From: Peribolospora baueri
Taxonomy: Eukaryota; Basidiomycota; Peribolosporomycetes; Peribolosporales; Peribolosporaceae
Reading direction: 5' to 3'
Length of the DNA: 64,000 bases
NCBI GenBank assembly: GCA_029717555.1
Contig: JAMDHS010000005.1
Span: forward strand, 372,001-436,000
Made by a program: the position numbers and the translations under genes. Numbering within the stretch: position 1 is the stretch's first letter; each line of letters starts with the position of its first letter. The notes beneath the pieces were generated by a model, which was not told the DNA's origin, made no database searches, and saw only the letters and a list, made by a program, of their open reading frames with translations. Positions 23,075 through 33,789 of this stretch are shown piece after piece.

Positions 23075-24753
23075 CTAATAGCCACGGAAACCGCGTCCGC
23101 TGGAGAAATAGAGGTGGCAGGGTGAAATAAAAAAGGTCAGCAAGGAGCAAAGACAAGGCAGAGTCCCCTCTTTGCCTAGCGAGGCATGGAACATTTAAGC
23201 CTGCATCTCCACTTACCGGCCTCGTGGCCTGTAGTACCCCCGATACCCTCCACGGAACGCGCCCCGCCCACGGCCACGACCGCGCGCCGCCATGCCGGGA
23301 AGGTTGGTGCGCTTGGCCGTCACCTACAAGAGCGATGGGTGGCCGGGCAGAAGGGTGAAGTGGAAAGAGAACAAAGGCAAAGTCGAAACGTGAATATTCG
23401 TCGAATCCAACGCAAAGGAAACGAATGTAGGGCTCACCTTGATCAACCGACCTCTGAACAAGCTCTCGTTCAACACCATCGCGTTCGCGACCAAAGAAGG
23501 GTCAGCGAACTCGACGTAGGCATACCTTCACAGGAGCGAAGGTGGAGTTGCAGAGGGCGACAGCAAATGTCGTCAGCAACCAGTCGCGTCTCCTGACAGC
23601 TCAAGCAAGAGGATCAAAAAGATGGATAAAACGCTTGCAGCGACAACACACCCTTTTGGATGTCCTGTGAACTTGTCGCACAGGATTGTCACGCGGTTAA
23701 TCGTCCCGCAGCTCTTGAAGTGCTCCTGGAGCTCCTCTGGGGTGGCTCCGTAGTCGACCTGGAGCCGATGAAGCACGCAAAATGAGATCGAGACGAAAAG
23801 CAAGGTATGATGAGCAACAGCCCCACCAGACCTCGCACAGACCAAGTCAATGTCCTTCGCAGCCCACAGCACCTCCACGACCCTGTTGGCTCACATTGCC
23901 AACAAAAATGCTCCGCGAGTCCACCTCCTCCTTCTCCTCTTCCGTCTGCGGCGGTCCAAAGCTCGCGCTCGACGCCGATCCCGAACCCTCGCCCCCGCTA
24001 CCGCCGCCAGACATTTGCTGCTCCACCGCGGCTTGCATCTCTCGCAGCTTGGCCGCCTCGGCCTCCATTTCTCGCACGCGCGCTTTCATGAGTTCGATTT
24101 CCTGTGGGTGTGGGGAGAGGGTAGAGAGGCCAGCAAAAGTGCGTCGTATCGGAGAATGATCGGATAAAACGATGGGCGAAGCCAAGAAATCAGCACCTTA
24201 GTAGCAAAGAGCTGCTTCTAGCTCGGAATGAGACCGTCGTCGCCGTTGTTAACTATGCTCATGAGGTGACCCAGCCTAAACGCATCATAGGTAAGGGAGA
24301 CCTGCATGGCCCAGCCCCTCTCTTAAAACTGTTCGATGGCATCCGTCCTCCTTCATCCCCCTTGGTCCTTCTCATCCGCCTTCGAAGGTCCACTTGCATG
24401 TTCCCCTCAAGAAGCCATACACTTCCCCAACTACCGGATTTCTTCCAAACGCTTCCAGCAGTCTCCACTCCCACCTGCCTCCCTCCGCCGAAAGCACACG
24501 CAAACCTCAAAGAGAGATTAAGGTCGAAAATGGCAAAAACCCCATGTTGCGCAAGAACTTGCGCGAAGCCAGAAGCGCCATACAATATAAAGGAAACACT
24601 CACGTCATCATCCGCAACCTCTTCAGAGCCCACTCCCCCTTGCCCTCCCGATTCGACCTCAGCCCCAGCGCCGTCATACTCCAGCGCACCGTTATTGCTC
24701 GTGGCGGTCGCATCGGCATCGGCAGGTCGGGGCTGCTCTGCTACGTCGGCCAT
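23075..24753 (-). CDS. PAB2: Nuclear poly(A)-binding protein, PABPN1/Pab2 type
   Basis: Pab2/PABPN1 binds nuclear poly(A) tails and, in fission yeast, directs exosome-dependent RNA processing. The order of parts is diagnostic. An acidic N-terminus ([20 protein letters not shown]) comes first, then a coiled coil [21 protein letters not shown] single RRM follows, with RNP2 IFVGNV, then [34 protein letters not shown] and RNP1 GYAYVEF. The RGG-rich tail reads [18 protein letters not shown] and ends RGRGRGFRGY, stop 23075. The final exon is only about 25 nt and completes the tail. The conserved linker [11 protein letters not shown] follows the RRM. Arg-rich tails in this family are asymmetrically dimethylated. 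It is divergent from PHO81 across the 2.7 kb gap. Confidence 0.92.
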
Positions 24754-25471
24754 TTTCGTCAGCGGTAAGAGCGGTAAATTGGTCCGTCTCGGTAATAAGA
24801 AAAGAGGGGAAAGAAAGGCGACTAATGGCGAGGTAGAAGGGTAAGAAGGAAAGATGACCTGTGGTCTTCGTCGACGGTTATGTTCTCGTCGTGTGTATGG
24901 AGTTTACGTTGGTGGGTGATCGAAGCTTTGATGGCGATCGTGGGAAGAAGGACGTGCTGCGGTCAGCTGGAGGGCGCTATTAGGCTAACGACCTCGCATC
25001 AAGTCTTCCCCACCATCGTCGGTCGGGAGCGGAGGACGACGTCTCCGACCTCGTTCTTCGCATCGCCGGCCCTCTTCCTGCCTACGCAAGCGTTTTCAAG
25101 TTCATGTCCAGCTTGCTCTGCTGCTGGCTCGCCGCATCTTACATGGCCATTGCCGATCAAGGACAGAGACGAGGACGGCGAGAAAGCGTCCGGCTACTCA
25201 TTCCAATCAGCGGCACAAAATATTACCTGGCCAGATTCATTCCACCAGAATGCCTTCGTGGCAGATGCTGTCACCCCCAGATGCTATATGTTGACCATGC
25301 CATCGGCACTTTAAAAGAGGGGATGACCCTGGTTTTCGTGCCGTATCTCACCCAGTGTCGCTTATTCGCCGCCACTGACTGACTTGATGACCCTCCGGAA
25401 GACAAGAGCTGTGGACAGCAAACAATCGAAGGTCCAACATCCTTAGCAAGTGGACGCGGCCCCGGTTCAAT

Positions 25472-25511
25472 CCAAAGTGAGCCTGAGCTCAGTGGGCGCT
25501 CGGTACTTTGG
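25472..25511. repeat. Hairpin-forming inverted repeat with nested palindrome
   Basis: CCAAAGT (25472-25478) pairs with ACTTTGG (25505-25511). GAGC (25479-25482) pairs with GCTC (25498-25501) around a 3-nt bulge. The loop contains the perfect palindrome CTGAGCTCAG (25483-25492). Confidence 0.6.
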
Positions 25512-25577
25512 TGGTACAGAGCACCTAGCGCTGGGGTGGGCGGCCATGCCGTCGTGCCGGGACGAACTTTGACAAAG

Positions 25578-25687
25578 GGCATTTCGTTGGAATAGGCGTA
25601 GACTGTGGCCTTTGCAAGGTTTCTCGGCGTCGCCCTTGCTGGCAAAGGACAGCGCACCAGTGACAGGTTTGCCTCGAACGAAATGCC
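25578..25687. repeat. 11-bp perfect inverted repeat, arms 88 bp apart
   Basis: GGCATTTCGTT at 25578-25588 is the exact reverse complement of AACGAAATGCC at 25677-25687. The spacer holds further short self-complementary stretches (CCTTTGCAAGG, and CCTTGCTGGCAAAGG). Confidence 0.6.
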
Positions 25688-27192
25688 ACGGGCCACGGTG
25701 ACGACGCGAGCGAGAGCCAGAGTCTCGACCGTCTTTTCCTAAAAATTTACCGTAGAAGGTCTCTGCAATTCGCGCCGATTAGTAAAAAGCGCTCCGATGG
25801 GGAGATCGCACATCCCACACGACACTACCCGGCACCTTGTCTTTGTTCCCTCAACGCACGCATTGCTTGTGGAAAATGTCTTGCATTGAACCAGTCTGAA
25901 CGAGGGAACGTATGCATCCACTTCCTATCCTGTCGTGCAAAGAAGCGGCACCGCTTCCCTGTGAGGAGGCCATGCCGATAGACTGCGTGTGCGTGAGATT
26001 TGAGAGCCCCAAGCTGAAAGCAGAAGGGGACTTGCCTCGTATTCAGCGTAAGCAGGTGGATGATAGGTGAAGTTGGCATGGCGCAAAGTCTTTTTGAAAA
26101 TCTGTTTGCCGACCGGGGACGGTTCATAGGAGGCCGCCGGGCAGCGCCAAAGAGGCGCGCGGCTGGGAGAAACGCACGGACTTCGGGCAAATTGAAATAC
26201 GTTGGCGCGGAGAGCCGTCCGGCCAGGCCCTTTGGTCTAGGAAAAGAGTAGCAGAGCGGGTGACGAATCCCACGAGCAAGATCTTAAGGAAAGCACCATA
26301 AAATTGGAGACTTCGGTATACTCACAGCTCGAAAGGATCCGGACACATATGCACCCGCAAGCAGCAAGCAGCTGCGCCCCATCCGACACTATGGAATATG
26401 TAGACCGCTGCAGACCGCTCCGTTCGGGTTCCGCCCGATGACCATGTCCCATCAAATCGTACAGCATACTTATTGTGAGGTACGGCTGGACGCGGTGGGG
26501 AAGCGGCGGACGGACAGAGCGAGGAACCGAAGACAGCCATGCGCCGGGGAAAGCACTCCTTAAGAAGCCGGTGGTGCCCAGACCAGAGTGTCGAGGCGGT
26601 CAGACTCGACACGCTGGGTACGATCCGCGACCTCGACGAAAGAGAAATGACACCAAGAGATGTCATGTCGGGATGGTTATCGACGAATGCAGCCCTCGAC
26701 GCCCCAGACCGGGCACGTGAATGGCTGGATGCGCGCGTCCCCTGTTACGTGCTACCATCATCATCACACAGTAAGGCCTGCTGCTGCTGGAAGCCATCTT
26801 CGCCGCCCGCCCTCCGGTCGAACTCGGGACTCGTGTGCAGTAGCCAAAGGCGAGCTCGAGGTCGCCGCGGATGCGGCAAGGCCCCAGGGAGCAGGGAAGG
26901 GGGGCAGGGGGCTCACGAAATATCACCCCGGTCGCAGACACCTCGTCTGGACGGTCATACAGTTAGTTATTCAAAAGGGCCTGGCACAACCAGCGGCATG
27001 GGCACGTTCTAAAGGCCGTTGCCGCAGCAGGCGCCATGAGATGGTGAGATGGAGAGAGACGTCCGAACGTGGCTCGTGTGCAGAGAGAGGGACGGGAGAA
27101 ACTGAACACCTGAGACAGCCAGGACCGTCGGAAGGATGAATACGAGCGGAGGCTCCCGGCCAGGGCTGATTGACGAACGGACGGACTGAGTG

Positions 27193-27237
27193 ACCGACGA
27201 CGACGACAGCGACAACAACAACGACGACGACGACAAA
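27193..27237. repeat. GAC/AAC trinucleotide tract
   Basis: An imperfect run of CGACGACGACGACAGCGACAACAACAACGACGACGACGAC type lies about 0.24 kb upstream of the PHO81 start codon, probably in its 5' leader. Confidence 0.8.
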
Positions 27238-27471
27238 CGAACGAATACACCACGGCGGAGCGGGACACGAACGACTGCGACGCTCTGGCCAGCCCCGCGT
27301 CTCTCTCTCAACCAACCCGCCAACTCGCCTCCTCGCCGACCTGCATCCGATCGCAGATCACCGAGCTGCTCCAAACGGCCAACCAAGGCCCGAGGGGCTC
27401 AAACCGAACCAGCTGTCCTCTCAACCAGGCGTAGCGTACTTACCGTCGAGTGAGGTCAATCGTAGCCCAAC

Positions 27472-30400
27472 ATGAAGGTGAGCGAGCACCCGCTGCTAAG
27501 CCATTTCGCTCGCTTGGCCCGCCTGCCGTCTCCTTTTCCGCTACGGCGCGAGCAAACGGTCGACGTCCAGTTCGGCCACAGCTGACGGCGCGAAACCCCC
27601 TTACCCCCTCCGAACGGCCACACAGTTCGGGAAGCAGATCTTGAGCCAGCAGATCTCGGGATGGGGAGCGTTCTATCTTGATTACAAGCTCCTGTGAGTT
27701 CCGCGTTCATGGGCCGCCATGGATGGGGCCATGGAGCGGGGAAGAAGAGGGCGACAATGAGACCGCCCTGGGAACAGGTGCTAGGCTCTTGGTAAACACG
27801 AACGGCCGACTGACGAGACATTCCTCTTTCTGTCCTCCTTGTGACCGTCCGCCAACGTCCCCCATGATGCAGCAAAAAGATCATCAACTCTTTGGAGAAA
27901 GGTCGTCTCGGCGACGCCGCTCTCCTCGCGACCGGTCAAAGACCCGACTTCCCTTCTGGCACGCCCTCCACCTCTTCCTCTGCCGCTGCGGAACCTATCA
28001 TTGTCCCTGGTCCATCACCGGGTATATTGCCCCCCGAGGCCGGAACGGGTAGCGGGACTGTGCCCGGCAAAGAGTCCGGAGCGAAGGAGGAGGAGCTAAG
28101 GTTACATCGAGCTGCTTTCTTCTTTAGGTTGGAGAGAGAGCTGGAGAAGGTGGGTGAAGAGGAGCGATCGGGACGACCCAGCTTGTCGAAAGAGCGGGAG
28201 CCGTCAAGTTCTTCTACGTTCTAACCGCTTCTCATCCTTCTCTCGGCTTCGCCTCCCCTCGGCATCGCGTCGCACCGCAGATCAACGCCTTTTACCTAGG
28301 AAAGCAGGCCGAGCTACAATCCCGACTACGGACGCTGATCGAGAAGCGCAAGCTTGTCCAATCCAGCTCGGCAAAGTTGTCGCGCGACTCTCCCAGCTTC
28401 GTGGCGTTGTATGAGAGTTTCAAATGGTTGGAGAAGGACTTGAACAAGTTGCAGGTACGTGCGATCCGATCTGGCGAGCGGATTGACGTCTGGGTTGAGC
28501 ACAAGCCGCATGCCTCTTCCCAAGCCGCGGACGTGAGTAAAGACTTTGGTGGGACTGACTCGTTAACGCACATCAACAGCAATTCATCGAGATCAACGCG
28601 ACCGGCTTCCGAAAGATCCTTAAGAAATGGGACAAGCGTTCCAAGTCCAATACCAAGGAGCTGTATCTCGCTCGGCAAGTCGACGTCCAGCGTGAGTTGA
28701 GTGCGGTAGACGTTTTCTTGCCGGAAGCCTGCTGACTGTAGGTAATCCTTTCCATGTGTCCCGTCCCTTATCCCTCGATAGCATGTTTCAACCGCCAGTT
28801 CATGGCAGAGATGAACGACATCGTAGCTGCCAACCTTCTCGATCTCGAGAACTTTTCCGAAGGCCGTCTGACTACGAGCGAGGGTAGTGACGGCGTGAAT
28901 GACGGAACGGATATCAACCCGAACCGACCTCTCGACTTTGCGTCCGCGCGCTCCGAGGTGGATGCCCTTGCGGACGTGGAGGAGAACCTCATGACCGCCA
29001 TCATCTCTGGTAGGGACAGCGAGGCGAGGGAGCTCATCCGTGTGGCCGAGCGCGCACAGGAGGGGAAAGAGAAGACGAATGTGGCCCGCATCGTCTGGAG
29101 AGCGCTGGCCAGAGCACCCAGCGATGCCGTCAAACTCGCCCTCGACTCTGCCATTCCCGACTTTGGCTTCGTGGATGATATTAACTCGAGGACGTGCTTG
29201 CATGAAGCTGCCATCGCAGGCAACTTGCAGCTCGTTCAGGCTTGCGTCCAATTCGGCGTAGACGTCCGCCTTCAAGACGCTTACGGTCGAGCCGCCCTCT
29301 CGTACGCGGCTATGGGAGGGCACAGCGATGTCGTGCGCTTGCTGCTCTCCATTCCGTCCGTCGACCCCAACGTCGTCGACCTGGACGGCTTCACGCCCCT
29401 CGTGCTGACCATCACCAACGGTTACGTCGAGATCGCACGCCTTCTCATCGAGCACGGTGTCAGCGTCGGACCCGCTCAGAATACGGACCTCGTCCCGCTC
29501 TCGCTCGCCTGTCAAGGCGGCCACACAGATATCGTTAGGCTCCTCCTCGGTCGCAACGCCAACATCATCGCCAACTCGGAGGGTCTCTTTTCCCAGCACT
29601 TGGCAGCCCGTGCGGGTCACGCCGACATCTGTCGCCTCATTATCGCCGCCGGGGGAGATCCGAATGTGGTCGAGAAGGGCACTCTCTGGACGCCCATCTT
29701 CTTCGCTGCCGAGTCCGGCCATGTCGAGTGCGTTCAAGCTCTCGTGGAGTGTGCGGCACGGATCGATCTGCTGGATGAGAAGGGTCGTAGCCCGGCGTTC
29801 CATGCCGCTTGGAACGGAAAGATCACCTGCTTGCTCATTCTACTCGAGGCGGCCACGCACTTGTCCGCTGTGGGAAACAAGGCACAGGACGTTGACCGCA
29901 TGCTCACGGACGGGGCCTCGCCCTCCTCCACGTCGTCCTCGCCCCTCAAGATCCGCCAGTTGGGCTCGGCGGAAATGGAGTCGCAGCCGATCAGCGCCGA
30001 CCTGGAAGACCTGGAGATGGACGCTATCCCTTCGCTCTCTCTTCCCCCACCCATCATCCCCTTCCGCCACTACGGCCACAACTACCTTTCCTCGACGCGC
30101 CATCTCGTCTCTATCGCCCTCGCTCGCTCTCCAGTGCGTTTGTACAGCTCGGAACGCCAAGACCAGCGTTACAGTTCCCTCAAGCTGGTCATGACGAGCA
30201 AGAACGTGACAGCGATCCCGCACGGCATCGTCCTGCCACTCGCAGACGAGCACGAGGTGTTCTCCTTCCAGATCGACAATCTCGACAGCTCGCCTCTCGA
30301 GTTGGAACTCCTCCCCACCTTTGGATCCAAGCTGATCGGAAAAGCTGTCGCGCTGCCGAGCTTGTTCGACGACATCATGTCTTCGAAGCACCTTACCCTT

Positions 30401-31878
30401 CCCCTCATCGACTCGCACATGAAGGTCATAGGCGACGTCACCTTTGACCTCGAACTTGTGAAGCCCTTTGACAGTGTCCAGCTCGAGATCGGAGGAAAGG
30501 TGGAAACGTACTGGAAGAGCACGCTACCCAGCGTGGCCTTTCCTACCAACAGCCAGCGCATGACCGCCAGCGGCGGAGGATCCATGCCGGCGGTCACCAC
30601 CACCACCACCACCACCATGTCTCCCGCTTCGCACGCAGCCAGTACACCTACCGTTGGATCCCTGGGCGGGACGCATTTAGCGAGCAGTACAAGCTCCTTC
30701 GTCACCGCGTCCTCCCTATCCGGCGAGTACGTCCGGGTCATCATCCAAGTCACGAGGGACGGCCACGCCGTCGTCTACCCGGATTGGACGTTGTCCACCG
30801 AAATTAGCGACGTTTTCGTAGGCTCTGTCACACGCAACCAGTTTGTGGCCATGGCAGAGCGCCTCGACAAGACTTTGAAGGTGGACAAGCCCTTTGAACA
30901 ACTCACGGCCCAAGATCTGAGCAAGGCGATCGAGACGAGCATGATCACTTTGGAGGCACTGTTGGAGGTGAGCGCCCCCCCTCTCGTCGACTTGGCCTCT
31001 TCACTTTCCCTTCCAGTTTCCTGCCGTCGCCCGTCTCCCTTGTCATTTCTGACAGGCCTTTTTTCTATATTTCGTCGCGTCTCCTGCTGTACAGCTCCTG
31101 CCCGTTCATGTCTGCCTCGACTTTGACCTGCGCTACCCCACCAATTCAGACGTCCGAAGACACCCAGGCCTTCCCAAGGGCGAGCTCAACGCCTTTGTCG
31201 ACTCGGTTCTCCACCAAGTCTACGCCGCCGGCACCCAGAATCGCCAGAGTCGAAAGATCATCTTTTCTAGCTTCAACCCGACCGTGTGCACGGCACTCAA
31301 CTGGAAGCAGCCTAACTGTGAGTGTCCATCGGATGTAACGAGTCGGGGGATGGTGTTCTCCTTAGATGCGAGATACTTAACCAAACCGACGGTTCCATTT
31401 ACCATATTACGGCGCATCGTCTCTTCCCAACCCCATCAGACGCTGTCTTCTTCGCCTCTTACTGCGGTCTCTCCCGTTCCGCCTCCGCAGAAGGACGCAT
31501 GGTACCGGCAAACCGCGAAGAGTCAGACTTCCGATGTTTGAGCGTCCACGAGGCGGTCAAGTTTGCCAAATCAAACAACCTGTTGGGCGTCATGGTCAAC
31601 GCTACCCTTCTGGTGTGTCCCTTGCCTTGCGGAGCGCCGCGCACGCTGGGCCTGGTTTTGCCTTGTGCATGATCTAACTTGATCATCGATCGATTGGTTC
31701 CCTTTTATCTCGGCCGCAGGCACAAGTACCCCCCCTCATCACGGCGATTAAAGAAGCTGGTCTCATACTCGCCACGATCGGCAGTCGAAGTCAAGCCGAA
31801 GGCGGCGTCGATGACGGCGTGGACGCGGTACTCTTTGGAGGGGTGCTGCATACGCGCGAGAATGTCGATAGCTTCTGA
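27472..31878 (+). CDS. PHO81: Pho81/NUC-2-type SPX-ankyrin-GDPD phosphate sensor
   Basis: In yeast and Neurospora, Pho81/NUC-2 inhibits the Pho80-Pho85 cyclin-CDK when phosphate is low. The start is a 6-nt exon (ATGAAG), then FGKQILSQQISGWGAFYLDY and KLLKKIINSLEKGRLGD, the SPX phosphate/inositol-pyrophosphate-binding helix with clustered Lys. The SPX is split by a Pro/Ser/Gly-rich loop and closes with FFFRLERELEKINAFYLGKQ, FVALYESFKWLEKDLNKLQQ, FIEINATGFRKILKKWDKRS and CFNRQFMAEMNDIVAANLLD. About six ankyrin repeats follow from NSRTCLHEAAIAGNLQLVQA (about 29187) to 29850. A Thr run is encoded near 30596-30615. The C-terminal GDPD-like part lacks the HRG and the metal-binding Glu/Asp pair (VIIQVTRDGHAVVYPDWTLS), so it should be inactive. 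It ends LHTRENVDSF. GDE1 is the alternative name if the domain were active. Confidence 0.92.
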
Positions 31879-32206
31879 TTGTCCGTTTTTTTCCTTGGGG
31901 CATGCGGATCAAACCAGGATACTTCTCTCGTACTGTCGTCTTTTCTATTTTATGAGTCGAGTCCGTTTCGTCTTAATAGATTTGCCTAGTAGGGAAGTCG
32001 GCTTGCTTGCGTGAATGCAGAACTGGAAATCTACTAGTACATCCCTGTCGTCTTGCTGATGCCAGTTGTCGGCCGTCACTTTCTTCTCTTGTAGCGCCCT
32101 TGTAGCCTGGTTAGATAGGGAGAAGGGAGGGCCATTGGAGAATCGCGGCGTGAACAAGTGGAGCTTTCCGGTCGTTTTCAGCCTCTTCGTTCACTCCTCC
32201 ATTCGC
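31879..32206. other. Convergent 3' flank between PHO81 and the CtIP gene
   Basis: About 0.33 kb, AT-richer than its surroundings. It fits two 3' UTRs. Nothing else is seen. Confidence 0.5.
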
Positions 32207-33393
32207 TCACCTCGCCTCCTTTTCAACCTCTTTGTACTTCCGCTTGTGGATGTCTTGTGCTTGCTGGTTCAGTTCCGCGGCCTCCTGCGTGGTGGGGAAG
32301 CCAATGTTCCTGAAAACAAATCGAACAATCAATCCACCTCGTCCAAAAAAATATACAGCAAAGGTATCCGTCTCGTGATCGTTCTCACCAGTAGCCTGGA
32401 GGCGTGGGCGCGGGAGCCCAATGATGACGATGTCGACTCGTAGAGTCTTTGTGTGCCTGTACATAATCGAAGTGTCCCTTCTCGTCTTGGACCTCTTGAC
32501 TGGCGGGTAGCATCGGCTCGGGCGCGTTCGGAAGCGCCCGATCTCGATCCGAACGACGAGCTGGTGGAGATGGTGGAGACGGAGTCTTCCATACGGGGCC
32601 AGCACGAGCGGGGGCCGGACCGACGAGCTCGTAGTACTACCGCGGGAGAAGTCATGACTCCTGTTAACTGTCCGCTACTATAGTCTGCCAGGGATATAAA
32701 ATTCTCTCACATCTCTGCAACAAGCACAGTCACCAGCGTGCATCTGCCTCCTCTGAGCCTTGCTCCTCACCACCTCGGCAAACTGATGTTGTAATCCGGC
32801 GTTCCTCTCGGCGGCGACCTCGAAATCGGCGTTGATAGTGCGTCCACTGGCTCGAGCGAAGATGATGTAAAGACAGCCGCGGGGAGGAGGCACATTTTAG
32901 CCAACGGCCCGGCAGGCCCCGAGTCCCCTCTTCAATCATAGAACTCAACTCACTCTCTGACACTCGCAGCGTACCTGCCCTTGCCACGGTACTTATAAGG
33001 GTCCATCGCGAGCTCGGCCCTGACCTTAGCACGCTCTTCTAAAATCGTTTTCCTATTCAACACATCTGCGCTCGGCGCGTGCTGTGCCGAAGGAGAGGCT
33101 GAAGAGGTAGACGGCAGTGCAGCCAACTTTGACGGCACATTCTCAGAGATCACCTTAGACTCCTCCGTGTCCGATGTTTGAGTGGCCACTTCCCTGTGCG
33201 AAGACCGTGGCCGCTTCACCTTCTTCGCCGTCTCATGCCTTCTCTTCTTGTCGTCCCACCAACGCTTGAACTTCGCCCACGTCTCCTTGTCCTTGCGGTA
33301 CTGGGCCAGCGTGGCCTTGTGATCTCCCCTCAATTCCTCATATCTGCGCTGCAGCTCCTTAAATGGGTTGTCGTTGGCCGACCGTCGCTCCAT
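32207..33393 (-). CDS. CtIP/Sae2/Ctp1-type DNA-end resection factor
   Basis: CtIP family proteins activate the Mre11-Rad50-Nbs1 nuclease to clip protein-blocked ends and start resection. Four exons give about 300 residues. The N-terminal exon (start 33393, MERRSANDNPFKELQRRYEE) is helical and charged and could form the oligomerisation coil. The C-terminal family domain is clear. PYKYRGKGRYAASVRE and FAEVVRSKAQRRQMHAGDCA lead to CACCRDYYELVG with its CxxC. QAHKDSTSRHRHHWAPAPTP carries the RHR DNA-binding motif and is followed by PPGYWNIGFPTTQEAAEL. The Thr before PPGYW (codon 32403-32405) matches the CDK site of human CtIP (T847) and yeast Sae2 (S267). The TQ in FPTTQ matches human T859. Stop is at 32207. 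It is small for the family, with no long middle region. It is divergent from VMA4. Confidence 0.88.
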
Positions 33394-33789
33394 GTTGCTC
33401 CATGACCTCTGGAGAAGCAGCCGAGATGATGACCTCGGTCAGAGGTCCTTGACGAGGTCCAATCGCGTCCACACGCGTAAACGACTTGGCACTCTAGGGT
33501 TACAGAAAGCACGTGATGATCGTGCGGGGCTGCGGCCATCCACAGGCGACGCCGCCCCCCGGCCGGCCCCCTAAGGTCGGCGCCGATCACGACTGGAGGC
33601 TAGAAGGCGCTATCAGGCTTGGCTTGAACGACGACTACGACGGAGCAACTCTCACAGCCTCACTGAATACTCGATAGTCCCAAGTACAGGAAAGGATCTC
33701 AAGTGAGTCACTACTTTGGTTGATCTGGCCCCAGCTGAGTGGAGCCGGACTGATAAGCTGTCGCCTCCCATATGCTCATCCCCATCATT
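33394..33789. promoter_or_regulatory. Divergent CtIP/VMA4 promoter region
   Basis: About 0.4 kb separates two divergent start codons, so both promoters must lie here or overlap the coding starts. A telobox-like CTAGGGTTAC lies at 33494-33503 and a CACGTGAT at about 33512-33519. Confidence 0.6.

Larger units (their letters stand above)
24754..27471. other. 2.7 kb divergent gap between PAB2 and PHO81
   Basis: This is the longest gene-free stretch in the window. No frame on either strand shows a recognisable domain, and no tRNA cloverleaf or transposon end is seen. It contains a hairpin at 25472-25511, an 11-bp perfect inverted repeat at 25578-25588 and 25677-25687, a CACGTG at 26714-26719, and a GAC/AAC trinucleotide tract near 27193-27237. 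It must hold two promoters, and it is a good place to look for a structured non-coding RNA. Confidence 0.6.

Noticed and set aside
26714-26719. CACGTG (Pho4-type) site upstream of PHO81.
   Set aside because: One hexamer in 2.7 kb is expected by chance, and it is 0.75 kb from the start codon. It is kept only as a note in the gap entry.
26539-27012. A + strand frame in the PAB2-PHO81 gap that looks slightly protein-like.
   Set aside because: Overlapping frames on both strands are equally open, no domain is recognisable and no splice partners are seen.
28292-29803. A 503-codon open frame antisense to PHO81.
   Set aside because: It lies wholly opposite well-supported SPX/ankyrin exons, and its protein has no family features. 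It is a by-product of GC-rich codon use.
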